DNA of 64,000 bases from Macrostomum hystrix (taxonomy: Eukaryota > Platyhelminthes > Macrostomidae): the NCBI GenBank assembly GCA_950097015.1, contig CATNEN010000001.1:9791001-9855000 (forward strand), in the 5' to 3' direction. Of the stretch, positions 10,862 through 21,138 are shown piece by piece; the first letter of the stretch is position 1, and each line of letters begins with the position of its first letter. Made by a program: the position numbers and the translations under genes. The notes below the pieces were generated by a model, which was given only the letters and a program-made list of their open reading frames with translations, was not told the DNA's origin and did no database searches.

Positions 10862-11486
10862 CATTTATTCTCATTTATCGGTTGTTGTCCTCAATCGTTC
10901 ACTGCTGTTTATTAGGATTTTGTCTATGCTCCAAACACTCTTGATGACATTATAAAACCTTGTTCTTAAGCTCTAAGTAACGTTAATAAAAACGCTCACT
11001 ATGCTTAACTAGCATCGCTTGATTAACACGCAACACTTGAGACCCTCCAAACTGAATCTAAACGGACTGGGCATACCAACCAAATAGCCTGACTCAATTT
11101 TGGTTTTCTGTCTTGTGATCACAAAAAAATTGCAAATGGATTCAAATACACACTTGCTTCTACTCGACCGTATTTTAAACTTTAATTTCTCATTTGAATT
11201 CGAAGCAATTGTTTTTTGCTCGTAAATGTAAGTACTAAAGAATTTCTTTTAGACAAGATATAGAGAGAGGAGACAAGCCCACATCAGTTTATTTACAAGT
11301 GACACTGTACTCTCAAATGAATATGCACTTGCTGAAGTGAAAAAAGCTTCTCTAAATCGGCATACTTTTTCCAGCAACTGTGTGAATGACACCTAAAAAA
11401 GTCGAGCATTTTCAGTATTTAAAATGAGCCATGCTAAAATTCGGACTGTTAATCAAGTTCTAGAATCCGGCAAGAGTTTTTCTTGC
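10862..11486. other. Intergenic, no feature recognised
   Basis: AT-rich sequence between the transposon cluster and the 3' end of the minus-strand secreted-protein gene. No coding frame, repeat or hairpin stands out. Confidence 0.5.
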
Positions 11487-12089
11487 TCAGAATATAAAGT
11501 ACTTGTCATCTCCTCGGCCACCACCGCGATGGCCTCCGCCTTCACGACGACGCTCTCGCTCTCTGTCCTTGCCACCATGGCCGCGTCGCTCGCCGGAGCG
11601 GCGGTCACCGCCTTTGTGATGAGGGCCCTTACCGCGTCCTTTAGCAGCTGTGGGTATGCCCTGGATGCACATACTCTGGTGATGGTAACCTGCAAAACTC
11701 TGGACGGTGGCAGCTCGTGTAGCGGGGCCACTGCCGATGGACCAGACCTCGATTCTATCTCCAGAGACCAGAGTCTTGACATCTTCGTTGGACAGCAGCA
11801 CCAGCTGATCGTTTCTCACCAGCTGAGTGATGTTGCTAGTATTGCAGTGCGTCGCTAGCATAGCTTTCAGCGTGGCAAAGGATTCCGACGAATTTCTAGG
11901 CTGGCGAAATCGCATGCCGACGAAGTACGGATGCGCCTCGTCCACTTTGCGCACCAGAAGCATGACGTCATTGCCGATCATGGTCCACCGATCTGAGTCT
12001 CCAGTCTGAGCAGTTGCGGCCTGAGATCCGATGCTCATCACACACAGCGAAACAATGAATACAGAAAAGAAAAAAAATTTTGTATGCAT
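11487..12089 (-). CDS. Secreted protein with Arg/Gly/Lys-rich tail, unknown family, 200 aa
   Basis: Single-exon frame of 200 residues. Residues 1-27 are a signal peptide (hydrophobic FFFFSVFIVSLCVM core). The middle (about 30-145) is a globular-looking domain with several Cys and segments such as DVMLLVRKV and DRIEVWSIGSG. Residues about 147-192 are strongly basic and Gly-rich (KGRGKGPHHKGGDRR and similar), and the protein ends DDKYFIF. I do not recognise the family. A degenerate paralogue at 21488-21894 shares the LLVRKV, RIEVWS and DD-x-x-F-x-F landmarks, which supports this being a real gene. It sits upstream of a lysozyme gene on the same strand, as does its paralogue. Basic Gly/Arg tails in secreted proteins can bind anionic polymers, but that is inference only. 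Confidence 0.75.
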   Translation of the reverse strand: MHTKFFFFSVFIVSLCVMSIGSQAATAQTGDSDRWTMIGNDVMLLVRKVDEAHPYFVGMRFRQPRNSSESFATLKAMLATHCNTSNITQLVRNDQLVLLSNEDVKTLVSGDRIEVWSIGSGPATRAATVQSFAGYHHQSMCIQGIPTAAKGRGKGPHHKGGDRRSGERRGHGGKDRERERRREGGGHRGGGRGDDKYFIF

Positions 12090-12174
12090 GGCTTATTTAG
12101 CTGCTAGTAAATTATTTTTCTTCAGAAATAATTCGATATACAATTGCTAAATTTTAAGACTAAAATTTTGTCTG

Positions 12175-12183
12175 CTTATATAC
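12175..12183 (-). promoter_or_regulatory. TATA box of the Arg/Gly-rich secreted protein gene
   Basis: Minus-strand GTATATAAG about 90 bp upstream of the ATG at 12089. The same box is conserved upstream of the pseudogene paralogue (22014-22022). Confidence 0.6.
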
Positions 12184-12522
12184 TGTGTCGCGGCTAAACA
12201 GTTACATGTTCACGACCTCGCTTGTCCGATAAAAACTGTTTGTCTAAATTTTTCCGCTTTCTTATCGCTTTCACATACAATCCACATTTGGAAAATTTTA
12301 AGCCGTTAACCTCTATTTGAACTATAATATTTCGTTTCATTGCTATAACCTTGAAAGTCTGAGAGATGATATAGCTCGCCAATGTTCTATTTACATGTCT
12401 CTGTTTTCCTGAATTCTAAAGATAACACACCCCGAGACATTCAAATATTAAGCGTAATTCAAGCGTATTACAGTGGTAGCATTTCATACTGAGCCGGTGG
12501 AGTATGATGATTAGGATTAGTA

Positions 12523-13411
12523 TACCTTTTAACAGTTTTTTTGGACATAAGTGAAGTTTATTTAGTCCTTGGCCAGCTCAGTCCTACGGAGTGAGTTTGA
12601 TTTAGTGAGCACTCGGAGTTTACCGTAGACAATAGTAAAGAAATGATATCGATTTAGTCAAGTGCCGCGTTTTTTAAACCGTTCCATAACTTGATTTTAG
12701 TCAAAGTGAATTTTATTTAGTCATCATGACGGCAGCTGTAGGTATTCGCATAGTTACAATCTCTGAGCAGGGCCGGCGAAGACTCATCGACGCCTTTTTG
12801 GCAATGTCGATTGGCAGCAACTAGCGAGACAGCTAAACATTCCAGTTAGTCTTCCAGAAATGTTATCGTTAAATACGAACAAAGTGGACGCGTTCAGGCA
12901 TTGAGACGAGGTGGAAATAAGCCAAAAGCTTTAACTGAAGCTATGCTCGACAGCCCTGTTGAATTTGTTGGTGAAACACCCACCATGACGCTCAATGACA
13001 TGCGGCAGCTAGACGACAGGAACGCTGCCAACGCACTTGGCATCTATCTACAAGAACACCGCGCCCGCATTCTTGAGCGCGAACTGGAGGCGAGTATGGC
13101 GGCTGTCACACAGCCTCACTGCAAAGCCTGGCATCGTGAGAGCCTTCGGTACATACCCCGCTCCATTGCCATGGAAGACATTGTTGATTAAATTGAAAAG
13201 GGGAAGTGTCGTGACATAAAGTTTTTGGTTTGTGTTGTTCTTGTTTAAGCTTTCGTCTCATGGCAATAACGACTAAATAAAATTCACTTTGACCTAATAA
13301 AAGTTACAAAAGACAGATTTCGAGGGACTTGACTAAATCGACTTGACTATAGTCTACGGTATACCCCGAGTGCTGAAATAAACTGCATGTCCAAAAAATT
13401 GTTAAAAGGTA
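12523..13411. mobile_element. Tc1/mariner-like DNA transposon with long terminal inverted repeats, 889 bp
   Basis: The left end TACCTTTTAACAGTTTTTTTG and the right end (minus strand TACCTTTTAACAATTTTTTG) open inverted repeats of roughly 150-220 bp. Matching blocks include GCACTCGG, ACCGTAGAC, GATTTAGTCAAGT and TCAAAGTGAATTTTATTTAG. TA dinucleotides at 12521-12522 and 13412-13413 flank the ends, the typical Tc1/mariner target duplication. Between the repeats lies a transposase N-terminal remnant. Confidence 0.85.
12820..13191 (+). pseudogene. Truncated Tc1/mariner-type transposase N-terminal (HTH) remnant
   Basis: After a frame break, sequence reading RGGNKPKALTEAMLD, then ETPTMTLNDMRQ, resembles the second helix-turn-helix and linker of Tc1/IS630-like transposases (RRGGRPP, then ENPTLTL-x-E-(L/M)R). 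The frame continues 96 residues from 12901 to a stop at 13191 without any DDE/D catalytic motif, so the catalytic domain is deleted. It lies between the long inverted repeats at 12523-13411. Confidence 0.6.
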
Positions 13412-14349
13412 TATTAATGTACCAGGGCTTACTTCTTTTTACTTATTTCTACTGAATGCCACCAAAGTTGTACAGGTGGAAATTAATTATCTCACCGTTG
13501 TTATCAAAGTTGTACTGGGCTATTTTAATATTTCTACTACAGTTGACTCACATTAACTGGTGGACCTTAAAAGGGCCGTTTTAACTTCTCAAATGGTAGA
13601 GTTTATATATGCACGAGCGGTAATTAGGCAACTGTATACTTTTCCAGCCGATTAGGCGTCCCCGAGATTAGAGTTTAGCAGTTCCCTTCGATAATATTCT
13701 TAGTATAACTTCTGAGTATAATTCTAATTATACTTCTCACTGCTATCTTCCTTTAAAATGAATAACACAATGCAAAGCTGTCGGAAATTTATCTTTTAAA
13801 CACACTTAAAACTATATTTACAAACACCTCTTGAAAAACTACTTCAACTTTTAAACTCTTTAAACACTCTCCTGAAACACTTTAATACTCTTGTACAAAG
13901 GCTTTCAGCTTTAACTCAACTCAACAATTTCAACTTCAACTCTAAAAACACACACTTCGAAACACTCTTACAAACTCACTGAAACACTTCGAACACTTTC
14001 GAACTCTCTCGGACTCACTCACAGGTTATTTTTCCAGACCAAAAGTGCGGCTATTTATAGTGAGAAAAATTAACTTTTGTTTAAACGGGAGCATTTTACA
14101 TAATATTATTTATAATATGCGATTTAAAACAAAATTATTTACATACAGTATTACTTTTGATACGGTACAAAGATAAACAAATTATTATTTTTTTTTGGCG
14201 CATTTTTAATTTTATTTATTTTTATAATTTTTATAATAGAATAACGTATATACAAGAGGCTAACTATTACATTAATCTGTGGCTGAGAGCCACAGCAAGT
14301 TTAAATCAAGGCGGTGAATTTGTGTTTCGGTTAGCGGGCTAAGCATGAG

Positions 14350-14392
14350 CACAGATTCTATATTACCTGTGATATAGAATATAGAATCTGTG
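14350..14392. mobile_element. 43-bp hairpin insertion with 8-bp target duplication
   Basis: CACAGATTCTATATT (14350-14364) and its exact reverse complement (14378-14392) enclose a 13-nt loop. Immediate direct repeats AGCATGAG lie at 14342-14349 and 14393-14400. An 8-bp duplication with short inverted termini fits a hAT- or P-like footprint, or a minimal MITE. Confidence 0.6.
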
Positions 14393-14467
14393 AGCATGAG
14401 AGCCTTGGCCCCTTCGTCGGCTTTGTTTGGTTGAGCTGAGTACAGATAATCTATGGATCATCACGAT

Positions 14468-14600
14468 GCCTATGTTTTGGGATTCTGGAAGTTGTTTTAT
14501 CGGATAGAGCGGAGAATTTCAACCCGTGTCCTGGATTTTAATGTCGATTGGTCGAATATTTTGAGAGATACAGAAAAAATGTGAGTCTTTTAAATACTGC
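14468..14600 (+). repeat. Dispersed repeat family X, partial copy
   Basis: The segment with GATTCTGGAAGTTGTT and TATCGGATAGAGCGG matches the 3' part of the copy at 5090-5545 and the reverse complement of the start of the copy at 23810. It extends into unmatched sequence. Confidence 0.45.
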
Positions 14601-15111
14601 CCGTTGGTCTCTACTGTTAACCGCTCTGCAAATGACCCCCTTAAAGAGCAATCAAATTTATCATCGCAACCATCTCCAGATTTCCTAGTTTACGCTTAGG
14701 GCTCTGTGAAAAAAACTGTAGTGCGCCGAGAAATCAGTATTATCAAAGTTTTCGTGATAATATTATAATCTTCACATCGATCTGATGCACGTTCCAAGAA
14801 GATTTTGTAAGGCATTCCAAGTTAAATATGTTTTCTGCAGAAATACTTGTAGTCTGTTGAAATATCAGCACAGAGATAAAGCGCGTTAAGTTGGAGGTAG
14901 ATAAATATGATCGATCATAAAGTATTTTTGCTGTTTTGGGGGACCTACGACAAAGGAGAAAAGTAGTACTAAACAGCTTACTAATAGAAGAAAAGGGAGA
15001 AAATGACAGGCAATTGTTATAGTTAAGGCCAGGGACAGGTTGTTTTAGCTTAGTTAGGCAAATCCGATTTAAAAAATCAATCGCACGACCGGCAGGCGCA
15101 CAGCTCGTAGA

Positions 15112-16822
15112 CTACTTCTTCAGGCATTTGCGCACTTTTTTCCAGTAGCCAATGGTTGATGAAAGCTTGCAACCCTCAGGGCCTCCATTGTGGATCCTTG
15201 CGTAATCCTGAAACAATTGGAAGAGCGCAATTAATGCCTTCGTGGAATATGCCTAAGATGCCTAATTTAGAAACTGCGCACTACACTTAAAGGTATTTAA
15301 AACCTCGCGGGTTTGCGACTTTTAAGCGCAGTCTAAACATTGCATGGCAAGATTTGAGGTCAGGTACTTTGGCTCGCGCTTAGCCACATTTTTGGTTGTA
15401 AAAAAACTAACATTGGATGTTTAAGAATAAGTAGGCAAATGAATAGAGTCGATTCAAATCACCTCGAAGTCTGGCGAGCTGTTGCTGGTGCAATTCGTGC
15501 CGTACTTGGCAAAGTAGTACAGCATGGTCTCGCGAGAACAGGCCTCGTTATTACTACCAGTAGTGCACTCTCTCCAGCCTTGTAAAAGGTTTTGTTTTAT
15601 CATGTTAGAAATCACGGATCAGTAATATTCACTTGAATGAATTGGGTCAGATTTGCAAGCGACAGCTATTGTGCGGCGCATCTGAAGGCTGCGTACGGCC
15701 GTTCAGTCCATGGACTGGAGGGACGCCACACCCACCCTCAATTACCCCAGCTAATGATGGTACCCATTCAACAGCTGGGCGGAACTGAATCAATGCTGAG
15801 TAAAGCGCATTAAGGACACCAATTTTTTTTCTGGAGTTGGGTAACGAACCGCCGACCTTTAAGTCATGAGTCAGACGCTATAACCACTAGGCTAGAGCAG
15901 GCTAGGCTAAATAAATCTAATATTCGATCAGAACAATGACTCAGTAATAATTAATAATAATTGCACGAGGGCTGCGGGCAATGGCACATCATTTGGTGAC
16001 AATAGACCCGGAGGCAGCGAGGAGGCAATTCTGCCCATTTCGCTGACTCTTGAAGACACACACACAAACACACACACAGGTGTGTACATCTGCCCTGACT
16101 TTCTCATCGTCAGGCAGTGTACACTCTCACTGTGCCTTGGAGGTTGGCCCTCGAGGGTGTAAATTGTACGACAAGCCCTCAAGCCTTCTCTCCGCGAAGC
16201 CAAATGAATGTGGCCTCGCCGCGGAATCGAACTTAGGGACCTTGGTGCGAGAGGCAAACGCGCAAACCGCCCTGTCACCGACCCCTGAACAATGACTCAC
16301 TTCCGCCAAGATTGCGACTAGCAAGCCCCGAAGCGTTCTTCCAATAGTCCTCTTTGATCTGGTAGGGGCCGCACGATAAAGTTTTTTGGTCAACCCTGCA
16401 GCCGATTCTCCGGTTGCATTTGGACTCCACCTGGCAGATGCAGCTGAAGAACTTATTAGGCAGTCTAGGCAGCTGTTGGTAGCTAGCTCCGACGCACAGC
16501 ATGAGCAGCAGACTCACGATACTGACAGATCGCCTGTTGGAGAGCGCGTTTTGACTTGAGAGTTGCCTGTTGCTTTCATGCTCAAGCTCATGTTCGGAAA
16601 ACTAATCTCCTATTCTGTTTCATCTTATCACACAGAGTGCACTGAAATCCCTGTTATAATGACCCCATATTTTTGTAAACACAGGTCTAAAAAATATACA
16701 CAGGTAAGGACAGCAATAGACAAGGTATTTAAATCATAGACCAAGTAATATAATATAAAAATATATAATGCAATATAAGTTATATTACTTGGTCTGTGAT
16801 TTAAATCATCGTGTACTTACAT
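15112..16822 (-). CDS. Invertebrate-type (i-type/destabilase) lysozyme, copy 1, 148 aa
   Basis: Minus-strand exons: exon 1 ends at 16821 and contributes only AT of the start codon, followed by 16533-16301, 15578-15463 and 15207-15112. The ATG is split by intron 1 (AT in exon 1, G in exon 2). Residues 1-18 are a signal peptide (MRSVSIVSLLLMLCVGAS). The mature protein opens with the i-type signature CICQVESKC, GCRVDQKTLSCGPYQIK. Glu37 and Asp49 match the catalytic pair of clam i-type lysozyme and keep its 12-residue spacing. CSRETMLYYFAKYGTNC and DYARIHNGGPEGCK follow, the latter being the usual C-terminal block. Numerous Cys indicate a secreted, disulfide-stabilised muramidase (beta-1,4 cleavage of peptidoglycan), possibly with isopeptidase activity as in destabilase. 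Intron 2 holds two SINEs. All catalytic and Cys positions shared with copy 2 are intact. Confidence 0.93.
15655..15905 (-). mobile_element. tRNA-derived SINE with internal GGGTACC domain
   Basis: On the minus strand a tRNA-like head has box A TAGCCTAGTGG and box B GGTTCGTTAC (15841-15850). A body then contains TTGAATGGGTACCATCATTA and GCTGGGGTAATTGAGG. The TGGGTACC block resembles a conserved body domain seen in some metazoan SINEs. Ends and target duplication were not fixed. It lies in lysozyme-1 intron 2. Confidence 0.55.
15944..16286 (-). mobile_element. tRNA-derived SINE family A, copy in lysozyme-1 intron 2
   Basis: Same family as 57965-58337, in reverse orientation, with a TTATTATT-type 3' tail at 15944-15962. 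A 13-bp target duplication GAACAATGACTCA is present at 15931-15943 and 16287-16299. The duplication includes part of the intron's 5' splice site, so the insertion is 1 bp inside the intron and the donor was regenerated. Confidence 0.85.
16727..16806. repeat. Inverted repeat, 27-bp arms, in lysozyme-1 intron 1
   Basis: Arms 16727-16753 and 16780-16806 are complementary with one mismatch around a 26-nt AT-rich loop. The arms include CCAAGTAATATAA and its complement. The hairpin begins 9 nt inside the donor site of intron 1 (donor at 16815-16820, minus strand). Confidence 0.9.
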
Positions 16823-16915
16823 TTTAAAAATCAAAAGCTTCTCTTTCGAGCTAACTGTGAGCTATTGTGGCTAGTTTGAGCGCGTTCGCCAAAATACCTC
16901 GTACTAGCAGAACTC

Positions 16916-16923
16916 TATATATA
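16916..16923 (-). promoter_or_regulatory. TATA box of lysozyme copy 1
   Basis: TATATATA about 95 bp upstream of the exon-1 donor on the minus strand, predicting a short non-coding first exon of about 65 nt. Confidence 0.55.
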
Positions 16924-17173
16924 CACATTTGAGACGTAGCACATTGGTTTATTAATAAGCACTGTTTGATTAAAAGTACGCGACGTACCTTGCTGCATCG
17001 AGAATGAACCAGCTCAATGAAAAATACGTAGATGTGTGCAGCAAATCACTCCAGCCCCTAAGGACAGAAACGCAATTCCCGATGCGTTTCGCTTCTGGGG
17101 GTCTTCCGATTATTTTTTCTTTAAAACAGAAATTTTCTAATTAATTCAGCCTTCAAGTTTTTTTGGCTTTCCA

Positions 17174-19040
17174 GGAAGTCCCAGACATGCTTAATGCGGG
17201 TCAGTGCAGAATGTTCAGGAAGTCCCTGCAGACATTCTTAATGCGGGTCAGTGCAGAATGTTCGGGAAGCCCCAGACATGCTTAATGCGGGTCAGTGCAG
17301 AATGTTCAGGAAGTCCCTGCAGACATGCTTAATGCGGGTCAGTGCAGAATGTTCAGGAAGCCCCAGACATGCTTAATGCGGGTCAGTGCAGAATGTTCAG
17401 GAAGTCCCTGCAGACATGCTTAATGCGGGTCAGTGCAGAATGTTCAGGAAGCCCCAGACATGCTTAATGCGGGTCAGTGCAGAATGTTCAGGAAGCCCCA
17501 GACATGCTTAATGCGGGTCAGTGCAGAATGTTCAGGAAGTCCCTGCAGACATGCTTAATGCGGGTCAGTGCAGAATGTTCAGGAAGTCCCAGACATGCTT
17601 AATGCGGGTCAGTGCAGAATGTTCAGGAAGTCCCAGACATGCTTAATGCGGGTCAGTGCAGAATGTTCAGGAAGCCCCAGACATGCTTAATGCGGGTCAG
17701 TGCAGAATGTTCAGGAAGCCCCAGACATGCTTAATGCGGGTCAGTGCAGAATGTTCAGGAAGCCCCAGACATGCTTAATGCGGGTCAGTGCAGAATGTTC
17801 AGGAAGCCCCAGACATGCTTAATGCGGGTCAGTGCAGAATGTTCAGGAAGCCCCAGACATGCTTAATGCGGGTCAGTGCAGAATGTTCAGGAAGTCCCAG
17901 ACATGCTTAATGCGGGTCAGTGCAGAATGTTCAGGATGCCCCAGACATGCTTAATGCGGGTCAGTGCAGAATGTTCAGGAAGTCCCTGCAGACATGCTTA
18001 ATGCGGGTCAGTGCAGAATGTTCAGGAAGCCCCAGACATGCTTAATGCGGGTCAGTGCAGAATGTTCAGGAAGCCCCAGACATGCTTAATGCGGGTCAGT
18101 GCAGAATGTTCAGGAAGCCCCAGACATGCTTAATGCGGGTCAGTGCAGAATGTTCAGGAAGCCCCAGACATGCTTAATGCGGGTCAGTGCAGAATGTTCA
18201 GGAAGCCCCAGACATGCTTAATGCGGGTCAGTGCAGAATGTTCAGGAAGCCCCAGACATGCTTAATGCGGGTCAGTGCAGAATGTTCAGGAAGTCCCAGA
18301 CATGCTTAATGCGGGTCAGTGCAGAATGTTCAGGAAGCCCCAGACATGCTTAATGCGGGTCAGTGCAGAATGTTTAGGAAGTCCCAGACATGCTTAATGC
18401 GGGTCAGTGCAGAATGTTCAGGAAGTCCCTGCAGACATGCTTAATGCGGGTCAGTTCAGAATGTTCAGGAAGCCCCAGACATGCTTAATGCGGGTCAGTG
18501 CAGAATGTTCAGGAAGCCCCAGACATGCTTAATGCGGGTCAGTGCAGAATGTTCAGGAAGTCCCAGACATGCTTAATGCGGGTCAGTGCAGAATGTTCAG
18601 GAAGCCCCAGACATGCTTAATGCGGGTCAGTGCAGAATGTTCAGGAAGCCCCAGACATGCTTAATGCGGGTCAGTGCAGAATGTTCAGGAAGCCCCAGAC
18701 ATGCTTAATGCGGGTCAGTGCAGAATGTTCAGGAAGTCCCAGACATGCTTAATGCGGGTCAGTGCAGAATGTTCAGGAAGTCCCAGACAGGCTTAATGCG
18801 GGTCAGTGCAGAATGTTCAGGAAGTCCCAGACATGCTTAATGCGGGTCAGTGCAGAATGTTCAGGAAGCCCCAGACATGCTTAATGCGGGTCAGTGCAGA
18901 ATGTTCAGGAAGTCCCTGCAGACATGCTTAATGCGGGTCAGTGCAGAATGTTCAGGAAGTCCCAGACATGCTTAATGCGGGTCAGTGCAGAATGTTCAGG
19001 AAGCCCCAGACATGCTTAATGCGGGTCAGTGCAGAATGTA
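17174..19040. repeat. 44/47-bp minisatellite
   Basis: About 42 copies of TTCAGGAAGCCCCAGACATG plus CTTAATGCGGGTCAGTGCAG and AATG (44 bp). A 47-bp variant carries AGTCCCTGCAGACATG. The variants alternate irregularly. The first units near 17174-17290 are less regular (GACATTCTTA, CGGGAAG). Confidence 0.97.
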
Positions 19041-19044
19041 GTCG

Positions 19045-20215
19045 AGAAAGACGAGTTATTGATTACGATAGCTGGCCCAATTCTTTAAAAGCCAGCTTTC
19101 ATTGAAAATAAATCGAGGTGATCAAGGCAAATGTATGTTTTTATCTGACAAATTCCTCCATTGTGAGCCCAGTGTTAGCACTTGAGTTCGGGGTCGCCCT
19201 GTGCATCCCGCTTCGGACTTCTAACTGACTCTTAGGTCTTTTTATTTGCAGGGGGCCTGGGGCACTTGACGCACAAGCGCAGGAACGGCATGCCCCCAGG
19301 CCGGCGAACTAGGCGGGAGTCGCCCATCGCGCCATCTGGACCCCTGGACACAGGCACCTCACACACAGCAGCAAGCCAAGCGGGGGAAAGGGGGCGGCAG
19401 CCGGAGTGCCTCTCACCCCAGGCCCGCACACGCACAGAGCAGACCGAACCAGGGGAGGACTTAGATGCCTGAAGGGTAGGGACGAGAGGACCAAGCCACG
19501 AGACGAAAAGACGGCCAGTGAAACCCGCCGCTCAGAGCACGCATGGCTGGTGTGCACCCGCCATGAACACGCAGTTAAAGTAGTCCCTGGTTAGACCGCC
19601 CAGCTACTCACCCCCAACAACGTCCCATACATCACATCGTAAAAGACTGGTAGTTACGCTGTACTGTAACATTCTCACGGTGCTGGAAATGCAGGGGGTT
19701 CTGTTTCATGTGAAAACTACATTTGCAAGGGCAGCACGTGCTTTTGGTAAGAGCTTGGCATAAGTTTTGGCCGTTTAATTAGCATCCAGATAATTCCAGT
19801 TCTTTTTCATTGAATGAGCAATAAATGTTGTTCTAAATTACACTGAACATTTGCTCTCTCAAGGTAAGCGGTTTTTTACTTTAAGGTTGCGGTTTGGGAG
19901 GCCAGTTTTCAACGACTATGCAACTGCTTTTAGCTGAGTGGAACCAGGGCGCTTCTGCTCTGCTGTGCATGCGAGCGATGGTGGCTGAGGTCTCGGCCAC
20001 TTTCATTCTAGCATTATTCTCTGCTGCGTAACAATTTTTGCTTGTAAAGAACGCTACATAAAAAATGGAACATTTTTCATTTTAAACGTTTCTGACCCTA
20101 CCAGGCAGCAAAAGTCTAATATTGCTGCAACACGAATTTCTCACTAACCGTACATTATGTGTAATTTACTTGCAAAGCTACCCGGTGAAAGCAACTTTGG
20201 CTTATGGCTGTTCAA
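19045..20215. other. Non-genic region with GC-rich segment 19245-19620
   Basis: A sharply GC-rich block (about 19247-19620) stands out from AT-rich DNA. Open frames exist on both strands (about 60-80 residues, Pro/Arg-rich) but no domain is recognisable. It may be a transposon fragment or a CpG-rich element. The rest shows nothing identifiable. Confidence 0.4.
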
Positions 20216-20217
20216 CT

Positions 20218-21138
20218 GAACCCGTGAATCTCAACAGAAACCTCAATCTCAACAGAAACCTGAATCTCAACAGAAACCTCAATCTCAACAGAAACCTGAA
20301 TCTCAACTGAACCCGTGAATCTCAACAGAAACCTTAATCTCAACTGAACCCGTGAATCTCAACAGAAACCTTAATCTCAACTGAACCCGTGAATCTCAAC
20401 TGAAACCTCAATCTCAACAGAAACCTGAATCTCAACTGAACCCGTGAATCTCAACAGAAACCTTAATCTCAACTGAACCCGTGAATCTCAACTGAAACCT
20501 TAATCTCAACTGAACCCGTGAATCTCAACTGAAACCTTAATCTTAACAGAAACCTGAATCTCAACTGAACCCGTGAATCTCAACAGAAACCTTAATCTCA
20601 ACTGAACCCGTGAATCTCAACAGAAACCTTAATCTCAACTGAACCCGTGAATCTCAACTGAAACCTGAATCTTAACAGAAACCTGAATCTCAACTGAACC
20701 CGTGAATCTCAACTGAAACCTGAATTTCAACTGAATCCCGAATCTCCACTGAACCCCGAATCTTAACTGAACCCTGAATCTCAACTGAACCCTGAATCTC
20801 CACTGAACCCCGAATCTTAACTGAACCCTGAATCTCAACTGAACCCTGAATCTCCACTGAACCCCGAATCTTAACTGAACCCTGAATCTCAACTGAAACC
20901 TGAATCTCAACTGAACCCGTGAATCTCAACTGAACCAGTAAATCTCAACAGAAACCTGAATCTCAACAGAAACCTGAATCTCAACAGAAACCTGAATCTC
21001 AACTGAACCCGTGAATCTCAACAGAAACCTTAATCTCAACTGAACCCGTGAATCTCAACAGAAACCTTAATCTCAACTGAACCCGTGAATCTCAACTGAA
21101 CCCGTGAATCTCAACTGAACCCGTGAATCTCAACTGAA
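20218..21138. repeat. Compound minisatellite, 18/19-bp subunits in a 37-bp unit
   Basis: Alternating subunits AATCTCAACAGAAACCTT and AATCTCAACTGAACCCGTG form a roughly 37-bp unit. In the middle (about 20730-20890) there is a zone of AATCTCCACTGAACCCCG / AATCTTAACTGAACCCTG variants. The open frames in it follow from composition and are not coding evidence. Confidence 0.93.

Larger units (their letters stand above)
13414..15060. other. AT-rich intergenic region with only small repeats
   Basis: Around 13795-14030 there is a degenerate stretch rich in AAACACT/CTTCGAACA motifs. A short hairpin insertion lies at 14350-14392 and a fragment of dispersed repeat family X at about 14468-14600. No coding gene is recognised. 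Confidence 0.5.

Noticed and set aside
11453-11858. Plus-strand ORF and overlapping minus-frame ORF across the secreted-protein gene
   Set aside because: They are shadows of the 200-residue minus-strand frame, which has a signal peptide, a TATA box and a paralogue.
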